A DNA stretch of 64,000 bases, taken from NCBI RefSeq assembly GCF_020176955.2, contig NZ_JAIUCZ020000001.1, forward strand, positions 310,001 through 374,000. Reading direction: 5' to 3'. How positions within the stretch are numbered: the first letter of the stretch is position 1; each line of letters begins with the position of its first letter. This document shows, piece after piece, positions 34,465 through 43,399 of the stretch. Origin of the DNA: Nocardia sp. alder85J (GTDB lineage Bacteria > Actinomycetota > Actinomycetes > Mycobacteriales > Mycobacteriaceae). The translations under genes and the position numbers were made by a program. Under the pieces are notes generated by a model, which had not been told where the DNA came from, did no database searches, and saw nothing but the letters and a program-made list of their open reading frames with translations.

Positions 34465-34968
34465 ATGACCGATCCGAAGCTCGAGCTGGGCGTCTACCGG
34501 TACGAGCACACCGAACCGCTGTTCGACGGGCGGGTCACCATCGATGGCGTCGACGTCACCCTGGACACCTCGCCGCTGATCCGGCGGCTGTTCGTGGATT
34601 ACGAAGCGGTGGAACGGGATTACTACCGCCGCACCGGCATCTTCCCGATGATGCACGTGGTCGCGATCCGTCGGGAACTGGCCGGGACGCCCGGCCTGGC
34701 GGAGGCGATCTACCGCGCGTTCTGCGAGGCCAAGGACATTGTGCAGGAGCACTATCGGGCCAATGCGGCGAAGCGGCACATGGCCGTGATCACCCCCTGG
34801 TTCAGCGCGCTGTTCGCGGAGAACCGCGCGCTGCTGGGCGAGGACTGGTGGCCCTACGGCCTCGAGGCCAACCGCAAGGCCGTCGACACCTTCCTGCGCT
34901 ACCACCACGAGCAGGGACTGTCCCGGCGGCTGCTCACCGCCGAGGACATCTTCGTCACCATCCGCTGA
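34465..34968 (+). pseudogene. 4,5-dihydroxyphthalate decarboxylase-like protein with in-frame central deletion
   Basis: ATG at 34465 follows AAGGAG. The first 35 residues (LELGVYRYEHTEPLFDGRVTIDGVDV) match the N-terminus of the 4,5-dihydroxyphthalate decarboxylase/solute-binding-like family. The next residues jump to its C-terminal third (RLFVDYEAVERDYYRRTGIFPMMHVVAIR, then WWPYGLEANRKAVDTFLRYHHEQGLS). At 167 residues the protein is about half normal length; the middle lobe is missing but the frame is intact. It could be translated but is unlikely to be active. Confidence 0.75.
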
Positions 34969-35092
34969 CCAGCGCCCTCGCAGGCCGCCGACATCGGGTG
35001 TTGCCGGTGTGTTTGCCGTGCGGAAGTCGGGGAACATCGCACACACAATGTCCGGCGACCGGCGCACGGAACAGCGAGGAGGCGCGATATCC

Positions 35093-35431
35093 ATGACCGC
35101 AGCTCTGAGAGAACCGGCCGCCTCGCCGCTGCTCGTCGCCGCGCCGCCGCAGCCGGTCGGCGCCGCCGTGGTCGAGAAGCGGGCGATACGCGGTGAGGTG
35201 GTCTGGTACGACGAGGCCAAAGGGTTCGGATTCGTGGCGCCGGTCGACGGCGGTGCGGCGGTGTTCGTCCGCCACACCGCCCTCGGCACACCGGGCTACC
35301 GGCTGCTGACCGCCGGACAGCGGATCACCTACACGACCTGCGAGACCAGGCACGGCCTCGAGGCCGCGCAGGTCGAACTCGTACCTCCGCCGGACGGCAC
35401 GGTCCCGGGCGGGGACATCCGCGAACCGTGA
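35093..35431 (+). CDS. Cold-shock-domain protein
   Basis: A 112-residue protein with one cold-shock (OB-fold) domain at residues 32-95: RGEVVWYDEAKGFGFVAP carries the RNP1 motif KGFGF, and VFVRHTAL stands where RNP2 (VFVH) is expected. An Ala/Pro-rich N-terminal extension of 30 residues precedes it. It probably binds single-stranded nucleic acid. ATG at 35093 with AGGAGG. A short membrane ORF follows after 25 bases. Confidence 0.85.
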   Translation: MTAALREPAASPLLVAAPPQPVGAAVVEKRAIRGEVVWYDEAKGFGFVAPVDGGAAVFVRHTALGTPGYRLLTAGQRITYTTCETRHGLEAAQVELVPPPDGTVPGGDIREP

Positions 35432-35456
35432 ATCGCCTACCGAAGGGTCCCGTCGC

Positions 35457-35585
35457 ATGTTGCTCGTCGGTGCGATCGTTGTTTTCGCCGGTCTCGCGGG
35501 CCGGGAGCCGCTGCTCGTCGCGGTCGGTGCGGGAGTCATGGCGGGTGAGCCGGTCTTCACCGCGGTGAACCGCCGGACGTCCTGA
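35457..35585 (+). CDS. 42-residue hydrophobic small protein
   Basis: ATG at 35457 follows GAAGGG. The peptide starts MLLVGAIVVFAGLAG and continues LLVAVGAGVMAG, giving one or two short membrane segments, and ends TAVNRRTS. It probably shares the cold-shock-protein transcript. There are no homologues I can name. Confidence 0.45.
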   Translation: MLLVGAIVVFAGLAGREPLLVAVGAGVMAGEPVFTAVNRRTS

Positions 35586-35737
35586 TCACGCGGTATCGAG
35601 GGCCGACCGGCAATCCGCGGGCACAGCCGCGATGAACCCTGGTGCCGGTCCTGCGGCGTTCGGCTGGTCGGCGGCTGGGGGTGTTGTCGAGTGCGGAGAG
35701 GCAGAAGTGCCAGAGGCGAATTCGCGCTCGGGTAACG

Positions 35738-36382
35738 CTACGGGGCGTTCAGGTAGGCCAGGACGGCGAGCACCCGGCGGTGCCCGCCGTCGCTGGGCGG
35801 CAGATCGAGTTTCAGGAAGATGTTACCGATGTGCTTGCTGACGGCACGTTCGGTGACGAACAACGTCTGTGCGATGCTCGCGTTGTCGTGCCCCTCGGCC
35901 ATGAGTTCCAGGACCTCGCGTTCGCGTGCGGTCAGCGCGTCGATTGGTGAGTTGCGCCGGCGGGTGAGCAGTTCGCCGACCACTTCGGGATCCAGGGCGG
36001 TGCCGCCGGCGGCGACCCGGTGCAGGGCGTCGAGAAATTCGTCGACCCGGCCGACCCGGTCCTTGAGCAGGTAGCCGATCCCGCCGGCGCCGCCGCCGAG
36101 AAGCTCTGTGGCATAAGACTGTTCGACGTACTGGGACAGCACCAGGATCGGCAGGCCGGGTATCTTCGCGCGGGCCTCCAGGGCGGCGCGCAGGCCCTCG
36201 TCCCGGAAGGCGGGCGGCATCCGCACATCGAGTACGGCGATGTCGGGGCGGTGGGTGAGCAGGGCGGGCACGACCTCCGGTCCGGTGCCGGCGACCGCCA
36301 CCACCTCGTGCCCGGCCGACGACAGCAGCAGGACCAGTCCCTCCCGCAGCAGGGCGTTGTCCTCGGCGATCACCACACGCAC
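35738..36382 (-). CDS. NarL/LuxR-type response regulator
   Basis: A 214-residue two-component regulator. The receiver domain has acidic residues E7 and D8, phospho-acceptor D52 (AVLDVRMP) and Lys in YLLKDRV. The C-terminal LuxR-type HTH reads LTAREREVLELMAEGHDNASIAQTLFVTERAVSKHIGNIFLKL. The GTG at 36382 overlaps the end of the kinase gene by 13 bases. It is the cognate partner of the kinase at 36370-37536. Confidence 0.93.
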   Translation of the reverse strand: MRVVIAEDNALLREGLVLLLSSAGHEVVAVAGTGPEVVPALLTHRPDIAVLDVRMPPAFRDEGLRAALEARAKIPGLPILVLSQYVEQSYATELLGGGAGGIGYLLKDRVGRVDEFLDALHRVAAGGTALDPEVVGELLTRRRNSPIDALTAREREVLELMAEGHDNASIAQTLFVTERAVSKHIGNIFLKLDLPPSDGGHRRVLAVLAYLNAP

Positions 36383-37536
36383 GGCAACTCCGCTTCCACG
36401 CAGGTCGGGCCCCCGTCGGGGCTGGTCAGGACGAAGGTGCCGTCGAGGGCGGCGACCCGGCGCTGCATACCGAGCAGTCCGGTGCCGCCGGCCTCTCCCG
36501 CCGCCGGAAGCCGGGCCCCGCCCCGGCCCGGGTCGCGGACCCGCACCCGTACCCCGGTGGCCGTCCGGGCCAGCGACACCTCGGCCCGTTCCGCGCCACT
36601 GTGTTTCGCCGCGTTCGTGAGTGCCTCGGCCACCACGTGGTACGCCGCCGCTTCGACCGCGGCGGGGGCGCGGACCGGCTCGTCGAGCCCCTCGGTGTCC
36701 ACCGATACGGACAGTCCGCTGCCGGCCGCGAGTGCTCGCACCGCCCCGGACAGCCCGCGGTCGGTGAGGATGGGCGGGTGGATGCCGCGCACCACGTGCC
36801 GTAGTTCGGTCAGCGCCTGCTCGGCCTGGTCCTGTGCCTGGTCCAGCAGGATCCGCGCGGTGGCGGGGTCGGTGTCCTGGACCCGCCGGGCCATCCCGAT
36901 CCGCATCGACAACGCCACCAGCCGGGCCTGCGTACCGTCGTGGAGATCCCGCTCGATCCGGCGCAATTCGGTGGCATGAGCGGCGATCGCACCGGCCCGG
37001 GTGGCGGTGAGTTCCTCGACGCGGCCGGCCAGCCGCGCCTTCGGCGGCGGCCGCAACAGCGCCTGTGACCAGCGGGCGTCGAGGCCGGCGAGGCGGCCGA
37101 TCAGCGGTAGGACCACTGCGGGCCGTCGGAACACCCCGCACCACAGACCGTCGGCGATCAGGCCGATCGGCCACAGCGGGACCGCGAGCACCGCCAGCCA
37201 GCCGTAGAGGTAGTAGGCGGTCAGCCACCGCAGATCGGCGTAGGTGCACGGGTCGTGGGCGACCGTGCGCAGACTCGCGCGCAAGGGCGGGGCGACCGGG
37301 CGATAGGCCTCCGCGATGTCGCGCCCGGTCCACGCCGCGGTCCGGCGCCGCTTGGCGCCGGCGAGGCGCCGGATCAGCAGCACCGTCTCCGGGACGATCC
37401 CGACACCGACGACCGTCACGGTGGCGACCACCGTCACCAGCAGCACCGTGACGAACAGGTAGCAGCCGAACGCCAGCGCGAGCGCTCGGGCCAACTGCAC
37501 CGAGGCCCGCGCCGCTTGCCGCACAGTTGCCCGCAT
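36370..37536 (-). CDS. Sensor histidine kinase (HisKA_3 type)
   Basis: A 388-residue membrane kinase. The N-terminal half has two pairs of membrane segments (ALALAFGCYLFVTVLLVTVVATVTVVG and YLYGWLAVLAVPLWPIGLIADG), like the PF13796-type sensor domain. The dimerisation/phosphoacceptor motif is ERDLHDGTQARLVAL with His near residue 200; the ATPase has NAAKHSGAE and a G-box GGTGLLGMQRRV. The signal is unknown. The palindrome at 37593 lies 57 bases upstream of the ATG. Confidence 0.92.
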   Translation of the reverse strand: MRATVRQAARASVQLARALALAFGCYLFVTVLLVTVVATVTVVGVGIVPETVLLIRRLAGAKRRRTAAWTGRDIAEAYRPVAPPLRASLRTVAHDPCTYADLRWLTAYYLYGWLAVLAVPLWPIGLIADGLWCGVFRRPAVVLPLIGRLAGLDARWSQALLRPPPKARLAGRVEELTATRAGAIAAHATELRRIERDLHDGTQARLVALSMRIGMARRVQDTDPATARILLDQAQDQAEQALTELRHVVRGIHPPILTDRGLSGAVRALAAGSGLSVSVDTEGLDEPVRAPAAVEAAAYHVVAEALTNAAKHSGAERAEVSLARTATGVRVRVRDPGRGGARLPAAGEAGGTGLLGMQRRVAALDGTFVLTSPDGGPTCVEAELPCVW

Positions 37537-37592
37537 ATCCCCAGCCTAGGGCTCGGCCGGGCCGTCCACCGGTGCGCTGGATGCACTCCGGG

Positions 37593-37610
37593 GGTGTAGC
37601 GGGCTACACC
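37593..37610. promoter_or_regulatory. Perfect palindrome in the divergent promoter region
   Basis: GGTGTAGC and GCTACACC (8-bp arms, 2-base centre) lie between the kinase gene and the plus-strand membrane-protein gene at 37717. It is a candidate site for the NarL-type regulator of this locus. Confidence 0.55.
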
Positions 37611-37716
37611 GTCGACTCGGGACCGCGGCCCCTCGTGGTGCGCGCCGGGCGGCGGCATCGTGGACCCGACACCGCATCCCGCTCCGGAAGTGCGGCACTT
37701 CGAAAGGAATCCGGTC

Positions 37717-38085
37717 ATGAGCAACTCCCTCGCAGGGTCCGTCGGGCGGGTCGTGGGACCGCGCCCGCTCTTCGTCGCGGGCTTGGTGGCCTGCCTCGGA
37801 TCCGGTGCGGTACCGCACGGCCCGATGCACGACGTCCTCACGTACGCCGGTGCGGGACTGTCGCTGGTGACGGGCCCGCTGGTGGCGCGGGTGGAGCCGG
37901 TGAAATCGTGGCTGGCCGCGCGGCCGGTGCTCTGGTTCCTCTGTCTGTTCAACGGTGCGGCGGCCGGGTTCGCGGCGTTGTTCCTGCACGGAATGCAGGC
38001 GATCACGGCCGCGGCCGGGATGGGTGTGGTGTCGGCCGTGTCGGCCGTGCGTCTGCTGCTGGCCCGGCGTATCGCCGCGCACTGA
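37717..38085 (+). CDS. Small membrane protein, function unknown
   Basis: A 122-residue protein with four hydrophobic segments (PLFVAGLVACLGSGAVP, VLTYAGAGLSLVTGPLV, VLWFLCLFNGAAAGFAALFL, ITAAAGMGVVSAVSAVRLLL). The ATG at 37717 follows AAAGGAA. It is divergent from the two-component system with a palindrome between, so it may be a target of that system. No family recognised. Confidence 0.6.
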   Translation: MSNSLAGSVGRVVGPRPLFVAGLVACLGSGAVPHGPMHDVLTYAGAGLSLVTGPLVARVEPVKSWLAARPVLWFLCLFNGAAAGFAALFLHGMQAITAAAGMGVVSAVSAVRLLLARRIAAH

Positions 38086-38104
38086 CGACCCGGGGCGCCG
38101 AGAG

Positions 38105-38329
38105 ATGGTCGGAGAAGACGAGTTTCGAGTCGTAGCGCAGCCGGCCGGGCACGCCGGTGCCGGCCTGGACACCGCCACCGCCGCCGAACTCGTCGACGTC
38201 GGCGAGATCCCCACCGCCGCCATGCTCGGCGACAGCTTCCCGCTCGAGGAATTCGAGCAGGCCTTCGAGTTGCTGACCCGCAAGACCGCAGGACGCGACT
38301 CGATCCGGGTCGCACTGCGATCGGAATGA
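38105..38329 (+). pseudogene. Alcohol dehydrogenase (MDR), C-terminal relic
   Basis: The frame ends ELVDVGEIPTAAMLGDSFPLEEFEQAFELLTRKTAGRDSIRVALRSE, a standard C-terminus of zinc-type dehydrogenases. Only about 74 codons are present and no zinc or cofactor motifs exist. It lies in the gap between the small membrane protein gene and lsr2. Confidence 0.7.
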
Positions 38330-38421
38330 GCGGACTCCGCCGGCCCGTCCGGTAGCCGGCGCCTCCATCCCGGTGCGCCGGCTGTGTCTGCCTCGTCCGG
38401 CTCGGATGTTATTGTTCGCCG

Positions 38422-38811
38422 ATGGCGCAGAAGCGGGTTGTAGAAACCTATGACGATCTGACCGGTGATCGGATCGATATGAATCTCGTTCCCAATCCGA
38501 CGATTTCGTTCTCGCTCGACGGTGTCGACTACGAGATCGATCTGGGTGCGAAGAACCGTGACAAATTCTATGAGCGGATCACGCCGTACGTGGAGGCGGG
38601 GCGCCGGGTGCGTGGCGGTCGCCGCACGGCGGGCGGCGGTGCGCGCGTGGCTCGGAGCAGCGCACATGCCGGCAGCGGCACAGGCAGCGGGCTGAGCAGG
38701 GACGAGACCGCGGCGATCCGGTTGTGGGCGCAGCAGAACGGCCGGACGGTCTCCACCCGGGGCCGGTTGCCCGCCGACCTGGTCAGCGCCTACCGCAGCG
38801 CCAAGCACTGA
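38422..38811 (+). CDS. lsr2: Lsr2 nucleoid-associated protein homologue
   Basis: A 129-residue H-NS-like silencer. The N-terminal dimerisation domain begins MAQKRVVETYDDLTGDRIDM and continues VDYEIDLGAKNRDKFYERITPYVEAGRRV. The C-terminal DNA-binding domain has IRLWAQQNGRTVSTRGRLPADLVSAYRSA, where the AT-hook-like motif normally RGR is preserved. The Gly/Ser/Ala linker (residues 62-92) is longer than in the mycobacterial protein. Lsr2 silences AT-rich and acquired DNA. ATG at 38422. Confidence 0.95.
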   Translation: MAQKRVVETYDDLTGDRIDMNLVPNPTISFSLDGVDYEIDLGAKNRDKFYERITPYVEAGRRVRGGRRTAGGGARVARSSAHAGSGTGSGLSRDETAAIRLWAQQNGRTVSTRGRLPADLVSAYRSAKH

Positions 38812-38992
38812 CGACGCTGTCGCGACATCGCGCCGGGGGCGCCCCGCAGCGTCGCGACCGAATGAAGTGAGCGAAGGCGCCGGCGGTACTCCCGCCGGCG
38901 CCGAAGGTCACGTCCATGGATCGCGGAGGTGACGGCACGAGTACCGGCGAATGGAAATTCGACGATCCCGAAACGTGGCGGTGTTCGCGAAT

Positions 38993-39142
38993 CGAAGGAT
39001 AGTTTTCGCCGGCGAGTGGATCGCCTATGTCACACACGATGCCGACGCCGGCGCCCGGCAATTCCACACCGCGGAGCCGGAACAACCCTCCGACGACGAC
39101 GCCGGTCTGTTTGCACTGGAAAATATCGTCGCCCGCTGCCGC
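38993..39142 (+). pseudogene. Possible remnant of a small DUF2185-like protein
   Basis: A plus-strand frame reads GEWIAYVTHDADAGARQFHTAEP and SDDDAGLFALENIVARC. This resembles the block V-x2-VSHD-x2-DGxWQF found in small proteins annotated as DUF2185-like. The rest is missing and no start signal is evident. The remainder of 38812-39439 shows no gene. Confidence 0.3.
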
Positions 39143-39439
39143 TACGGTCGGCACCGCGGGTTCGACAGCAATTGCGCGACCGCTGGATCCGTCCCCTGCG
39201 CTCGGACGAGCCCGCCAGCAGCGCTGTGGTGCAGCCGGACTCGGACAGCAGGTCGAGGATCTCGACGACGTGGCGAGGGGATGCCAGTTCATCCAGCACC
39301 GAGTTGTCGTGATCGCCGTACATCCGGAACGAGTTCCGTACGGTTCGAGGCGTGAAACCCGGCGGGGCGATCATGTCGGTGGTGTGTGGCATGGTGCGGT
39401 GGCACAGGCACGGAACGCGATGTGGCAGGGGGAGTTCGG

Positions 39440-40504
39440 ATGCAGGACGAGGCGCGCGTGGTGGAGCTGGCTCGGCGGTTGCGAGCGGCGGATACCGGTG
39501 GCTGGCGTGAGTCGGCGCTGCACGGGGTGATCGAGAGCCTCGGCCGGCCCTCGGGAGACGGTGACGGCGGACCGCTCTTGTCCGGCGCGGCGGATTCGCC
39601 CGGCGGGGCACCCCGGCTGCGTCCCGTGGGCCGCTTCGAGCAGGACTTCGTCCGGGACGGTGAAGAGTATGTGGGGCTGTCTGTGCCGGCGGTGCTCGCC
39701 GAGGACGGTGCCGTGGGTGAGGCTCGGGCGTTCCGGACGGTGGCAGAGGCCTTGATCGGGGAGTTCGGCACTGCGTCCGTCATGGGCGTGTACGGGAACC
39801 CCGGCCCCTTCTACGACATTGCGCCGAGGTGGGGCAGTCCGTTCCTGCGGTGGCGCGGCCCGGACGACACGCTCGAGCTGCACGCCGGTGAGCATGGTCC
39901 CGAACTGTTGCTCCAGCCGACCTACCCGGTGGAAGAGTGGTTCCTGCGGCAGGGGCACGGCGAGCCCTACGCCATCGGCGGCTTCTTCGGAGCCCGCGTC
40001 GACGACGTGGCCAACGAGGGGCTGAGCTTGCCGGGCGGTTGGCGTACCGGCGACTGGGATGTCTTCTCCCGCACTCTCGCCGACTTCCTCCGTCCCCTTC
40101 CGGCCGAGACATATGCCCTGGGCATCGAGCTGAATCCGGCCTTCCACGCACTGGTGCCCGGTACGGCCGGACCACTGCTGTTCGAACTCGTCTGCGGTGA
40201 ACGGCTGGAGATCGTCTACGACACCGGCGGGCTCGGCGAGTACATCACCGATCCGCGCACCTTCGGCTGGACGCCGCAGTCCGAGCGCCGCACCGTGTTG
40301 ACCCACTGGCTCGAATCCCCGTACCACTCAGGGGATTTCGGTATCGGGGAGGTCGACGGCCACGCGCTGGCGACGATGATCGTGGCCACCCTGCGCGATC
40401 TCGGTGTCGAATCCCCGAGGAGCCTCAGCCTGGCGGACCACTCGCAACGCGTCGGTCGCCACCACGTCGAATACTACGGTTTGACGCTGCGGGAGAACCC
40501 CTAG
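39440..40504 (+). CDS. Uncharacterised 354-residue protein
   Basis: I do not recognise this protein. It is acidic and soluble, with no signal peptide or membrane span. Visible features are an N-terminal helix (DEARVVELARRLRAAD), a middle region rich in aromatic residues (YGNPGPFYDIAPRWGSPFLRWRGPDDTLEL), and GGWRTGDWDVFSRTLADFLRPLP near residue 210. The base composition matches its neighbours. ATG at 39440 after GGGGGAG. It ends in a short hairpin (40512-40534). It stands alone between the lsr2 region and the aldo/keto reductase. Confidence 0.65.
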   Translation: MQDEARVVELARRLRAADTGGWRESALHGVIESLGRPSGDGDGGPLLSGAADSPGGAPRLRPVGRFEQDFVRDGEEYVGLSVPAVLAEDGAVGEARAFRTVAEALIGEFGTASVMGVYGNPGPFYDIAPRWGSPFLRWRGPDDTLELHAGEHGPELLLQPTYPVEEWFLRQGHGEPYAIGGFFGARVDDVANEGLSLPGGWRTGDWDVFSRTLADFLRPLPAETYALGIELNPAFHALVPGTAGPLLFELVCGERLEIVYDTGGLGEYITDPRTFGWTPQSERRTVLTHWLESPYHSGDFGIGEVDGHALATMIVATLRDLGVESPRSLSLADHSQRVGRHHVEYYGLTLRENP

Positions 40505-40511
40505 CGCGGAC

Positions 40512-40534
40512 CTACCGGACACGATCTCCGGTAG
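40512..40534 (+). terminator. Hairpin after the uncharacterised gene
   Basis: CTACCGG (40512-40518) pairs with CCGGTAG (40528-40534) around a nine-base loop, eight bases after the stop. There is no T run, so termination is uncertain. Confidence 0.35.
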
Positions 40535-40618
40535 TGTCGGCCGGGCTGGTCACGTTCTCGGTGGGCGGGCCCGCGTGGAGTCGATGCCGTATGCGACACA
40601 ATCGAGAAGGAGTCAGCC

Positions 40619-41599
40619 GTGCAGTACACCCGCTTGGGGAACTCGGGACTGAAGGTGAGCCGGATCGCGTTGGGGTGCATGAGCTTCGGGGATCCGGCGA
40701 AGCGGATGCCGTGGGTGCTGGACGACGATGCGGCCGCGCCGATCTTCCGGCAGGCCGTGGAACTCGGGGTGACGTTCTGGGACACCGCGAACATCTACGC
40801 GCTGGGCACCTCCGAGGAAACCGTGGGCCGGGCGATGCGGACGTACACCACGCGTGAGGATGTGGTGCTGGCCACCAAGTTGTTCATGCCGATGCATCCG
40901 GGGCCGGGTGGGTCGGGGCTGTCGCGCAAAGCCGTGATGGAGCAGATCGACGCCTCGCTGCGGCGGCTGGGGACCGACTACGTGGACCTCTACCAGATTC
41001 ATCGTTTCGACCCGCAGACGCCGGTCGAGGAGACGATGGAGGCGCTGCACGACGTGGTCAAGGCCGGTAAGGCCCGGTATATCGGCGCCTCGTCGATGTG
41101 GGCGTGGCGGTTCGCCACCATGCAGCACGCCGCGGACATCCATGGGTGGACCCGGTTCGTGTCCATGCAGGACCAGTACAGCCTGATCCACCGCGAGGAG
41201 GAGCGGGAGATGTTCGGGCTGCTCGCGGACCAGGGTGTGGGTTCGATCCCGTGGAGTCCGCTGGCCGGGGGTAAGGTCGCTCGTCCTTGGGGGGAGGGGT
41301 CGACTCCTCGCGCGCGGGTCAATCCGGAAACCGATCAGTACGGTCGGCCGCTGTTCCTGGATTCCGATCAGGCCATCGTCGCGGCCGTGCAGAAGATCGC
41401 CGATGCGCGCGGTGTCTCGATGGCGCAGATCGCGATGGCCTGGGTGCTGAAGAATCCGGTCATGTCCGCGCCGATTGTCGGCGCCACCAAGCCGCATCAT
41501 CTGACCGATGCGGTCGCGGCGTTGGACATCGAACTGACCGAGGAGGAGATCCTCGCGCTCGAACAGCCCTACGTCCCGCGTCTGCCCACCTACTTCTGA
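40619..41599 (+). CDS. Aldo/keto reductase
   Basis: A 326-residue TIM-barrel oxidoreductase. The catalytic tetrad is visible as D and Y in FWDTANIYALGTSEE (with the Asp-x4-Tyr arrangement), K in LATKLF and H in YQIHRFD. The NADPH-binding C-terminal segments are IPWSPLAGG and PIVGATKPHHL. It reduces aldehydes or ketones with NADPH; the subfamily resembles YajO/YghZ-like proteins. GTG at 40619 after AAGGAG. Confidence 0.92.
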   Translation: MQYTRLGNSGLKVSRIALGCMSFGDPAKRMPWVLDDDAAAPIFRQAVELGVTFWDTANIYALGTSEETVGRAMRTYTTREDVVLATKLFMPMHPGPGGSGLSRKAVMEQIDASLRRLGTDYVDLYQIHRFDPQTPVEETMEALHDVVKAGKARYIGASSMWAWRFATMQHAADIHGWTRFVSMQDQYSLIHREEEREMFGLLADQGVGSIPWSPLAGGKVARPWGEGSTPRARVNPETDQYGRPLFLDSDQAIVAAVQKIADARGVSMAQIAMAWVLKNPVMSAPIVGATKPHHLTDAVAALDIELTEEEILALEQPYVPRLPTYF

Positions 41600-41608
41600 C
41601 CGGCCGCC

Positions 41609-42784
41609 CTACCGCATCGCGGCGCGCGCGGCGAGCAGGCGGATCAGCGTCGGCATGAGCAGCAGGACCAGCAGTAGCCGCAGGCTCTGCACGGTCGTGA
41701 TGAGCGCGAGGTTGCCGTGGCCGGTCACGGCGGTGGCCAGGACCGCGTTGATGCCGCCCGGTGTGGTCGCCAGATAGGCCTCGCCGAAGGTGAGGCCGGC
41801 GACAGCCGCTGCGGCCCAGGACAATCCGGCGCACACGAGGCTGACCGTGACGATCGCGAGGCAGAGCCGGGGCAGGACCACGACGGCGCCGCGGATCGCC
41901 GACCGGGTGAATTGCAGGCCGACCTCGAGCCCGATCACCACGAAGAGGAGATCCTGTAGCGGGCCCGCCGGGGCGAATCCGGACCAGGTGTGGGTGAAGG
42001 TGACCACGACGGCGAGCGCCATCGGGCCCAGCAGCGTCGGGGCCGGCAGCCGGGCTCGCTGCCCGAGCCGGCTGCCCACGAGGCAGATCCCGGCCAGGAT
42101 CAGGACCGACGAGATTCCTCGAGGCTGTTGCACCCAGTGATCGAAGGCGGGCGGGCCGGCGGGTGCGGGGTGGACGCCGCTGGTGGCCTGCATGATCAGC
42201 GGTGCGGTGAGCGCGATGAAAGCCACGCGCAGATATTGCGCGAACGCCACTCGGCGGGGGTCGGCGCCGAGATCGGCGGCGCACGAGATGACACCGGCCG
42301 AGCCGCCGGGAACCATGCCCAGGACGGCATCGGCCATAGGGACCTCCGTGGTCCGGGCCAGCCAATATGCGGCGGCGCCGCAGCAGGCGATGGTCGCGAC
42401 GGTGACGGCGAGCAGCGGCAGGGTGGTCACGGTGAGCGACCGCAGGGCCTCGGGCTGGAGATGGCTGCCCATCACCACACCCATCAGGGCCTGCGCGGTC
42501 CGGCCCGCGCGCCGGGGCAGAGGTGACCGGACGACGCCGGCCAGCGCGAGGATGATGCCCGCTGCCAGTGGCACCGCCAGCGCCGCGGCGGGCACCCGGA
42601 CCACTCTGCCCGCCTCGGCAAGGCCATAGCAACTCGCGACGAGAACGACCCAGCCCAGCATGCCGCGTGCGGCGACGAGGATCTCGCGCCGCGACCCCCG
42701 TGCCCCCGCCGCTCGCCGTCGCGTCGCGGCCGGTGAGAACCGACCGTGCCGCGGAATGCGAGGTGGCCGGTCGTCGGCGGCCAT
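41609..42784 (-). CDS. AbrB-family (PF05145-type) membrane protein
   Basis: A 391-residue membrane protein with about ten spans in two repeated halves. Each half ends in a Gly-rich segment, VLGMVPGGSAGVI and YLATTPGGINAVLATA, the duplicated PGG signature of the AbrB/ammonia-monooxygenase-regulator-like transporter family. Function is not firmly known. ATG at 42784 with GAGGTG upstream. The C-terminus converges on the aldo/keto reductase with nine bases between stops. Confidence 0.8.
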   Translation of the reverse strand: MAADDRPPRIPRHGRFSPAATRRRAAGARGSRREILVAARGMLGWVVLVASCYGLAEAGRVVRVPAAALAVPLAAGIILALAGVVRSPLPRRAGRTAQALMGVVMGSHLQPEALRSLTVTTLPLLAVTVATIACCGAAAYWLARTTEVPMADAVLGMVPGGSAGVISCAADLGADPRRVAFAQYLRVAFIALTAPLIMQATSGVHPAPAGPPAFDHWVQQPRGISSVLILAGICLVGSRLGQRARLPAPTLLGPMALAVVVTFTHTWSGFAPAGPLQDLLFVVIGLEVGLQFTRSAIRGAVVVLPRLCLAIVTVSLVCAGLSWAAAAVAGLTFGEAYLATTPGGINAVLATAVTGHGNLALITTVQSLRLLLVLLLMPTLIRLLAARAAMR

Positions 42785-43399
42785 TGGTATCACCTCGTTC
42801 CAGGAGTCGCCGGGTCGGTGTCGGGCAGGTGGGCCGTCGGCAGGGCGGTGGTCCGATCATCGCGCAGTCGTCGGCGGCAGCGGTGTCACCCGCCGTGGTG
42901 TCGGGTAGCAAACTTCCGGCTCGTCGATCTGTATGCCACGGCCGGGACGCACATCGCGTTCCGGCTGCCGTCTGGACATGTGGATCCCGTCGCTGAGAAG
43001 GTCGACGAACAGCCGACCGGTCGTCTCGACGGTGTGTCCGGGCTCGGATCGTCGCGGTGCCCGGGTGCGGGCAGTTCACCGCCGACCGACCGTGTTCGTT
43101 GCGATTCCCACGACTTCCGCAGTACCGCAACGACTCCGGGCTGCGCTCGGACAGGACTCGTCGAGCGGACCCGACGGTACGGTATGCCGTCGTCGATGGC
43201 TGATCCGCGTCGGAGCTCACCCGCGATCGTGTTCCGCACCACGGCACACCGACTGCCCAACCGGCTCCCGCGTACGCGAGTGTGACGGTATGACCGCTGC
43301 ACAGGTCATCCACGTCGGTGACCGCCACGGCAGCGGTCGCACGTGGCGTCGACTCGCGCCCGTGACACCGGCATTCCCCCGACGACGAGAGCATCGCCT
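42785..43399. other. 615-base interval without a recognised intact gene
   Basis: A plus-strand frame around 42905-43020 reads FRLVDLYATAGTHIAFRLPSGHV, which looks protein-like, but I cannot place it in a family and it lacks a start signal. It may be another relic. Nothing else is supported. Confidence 0.35.
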
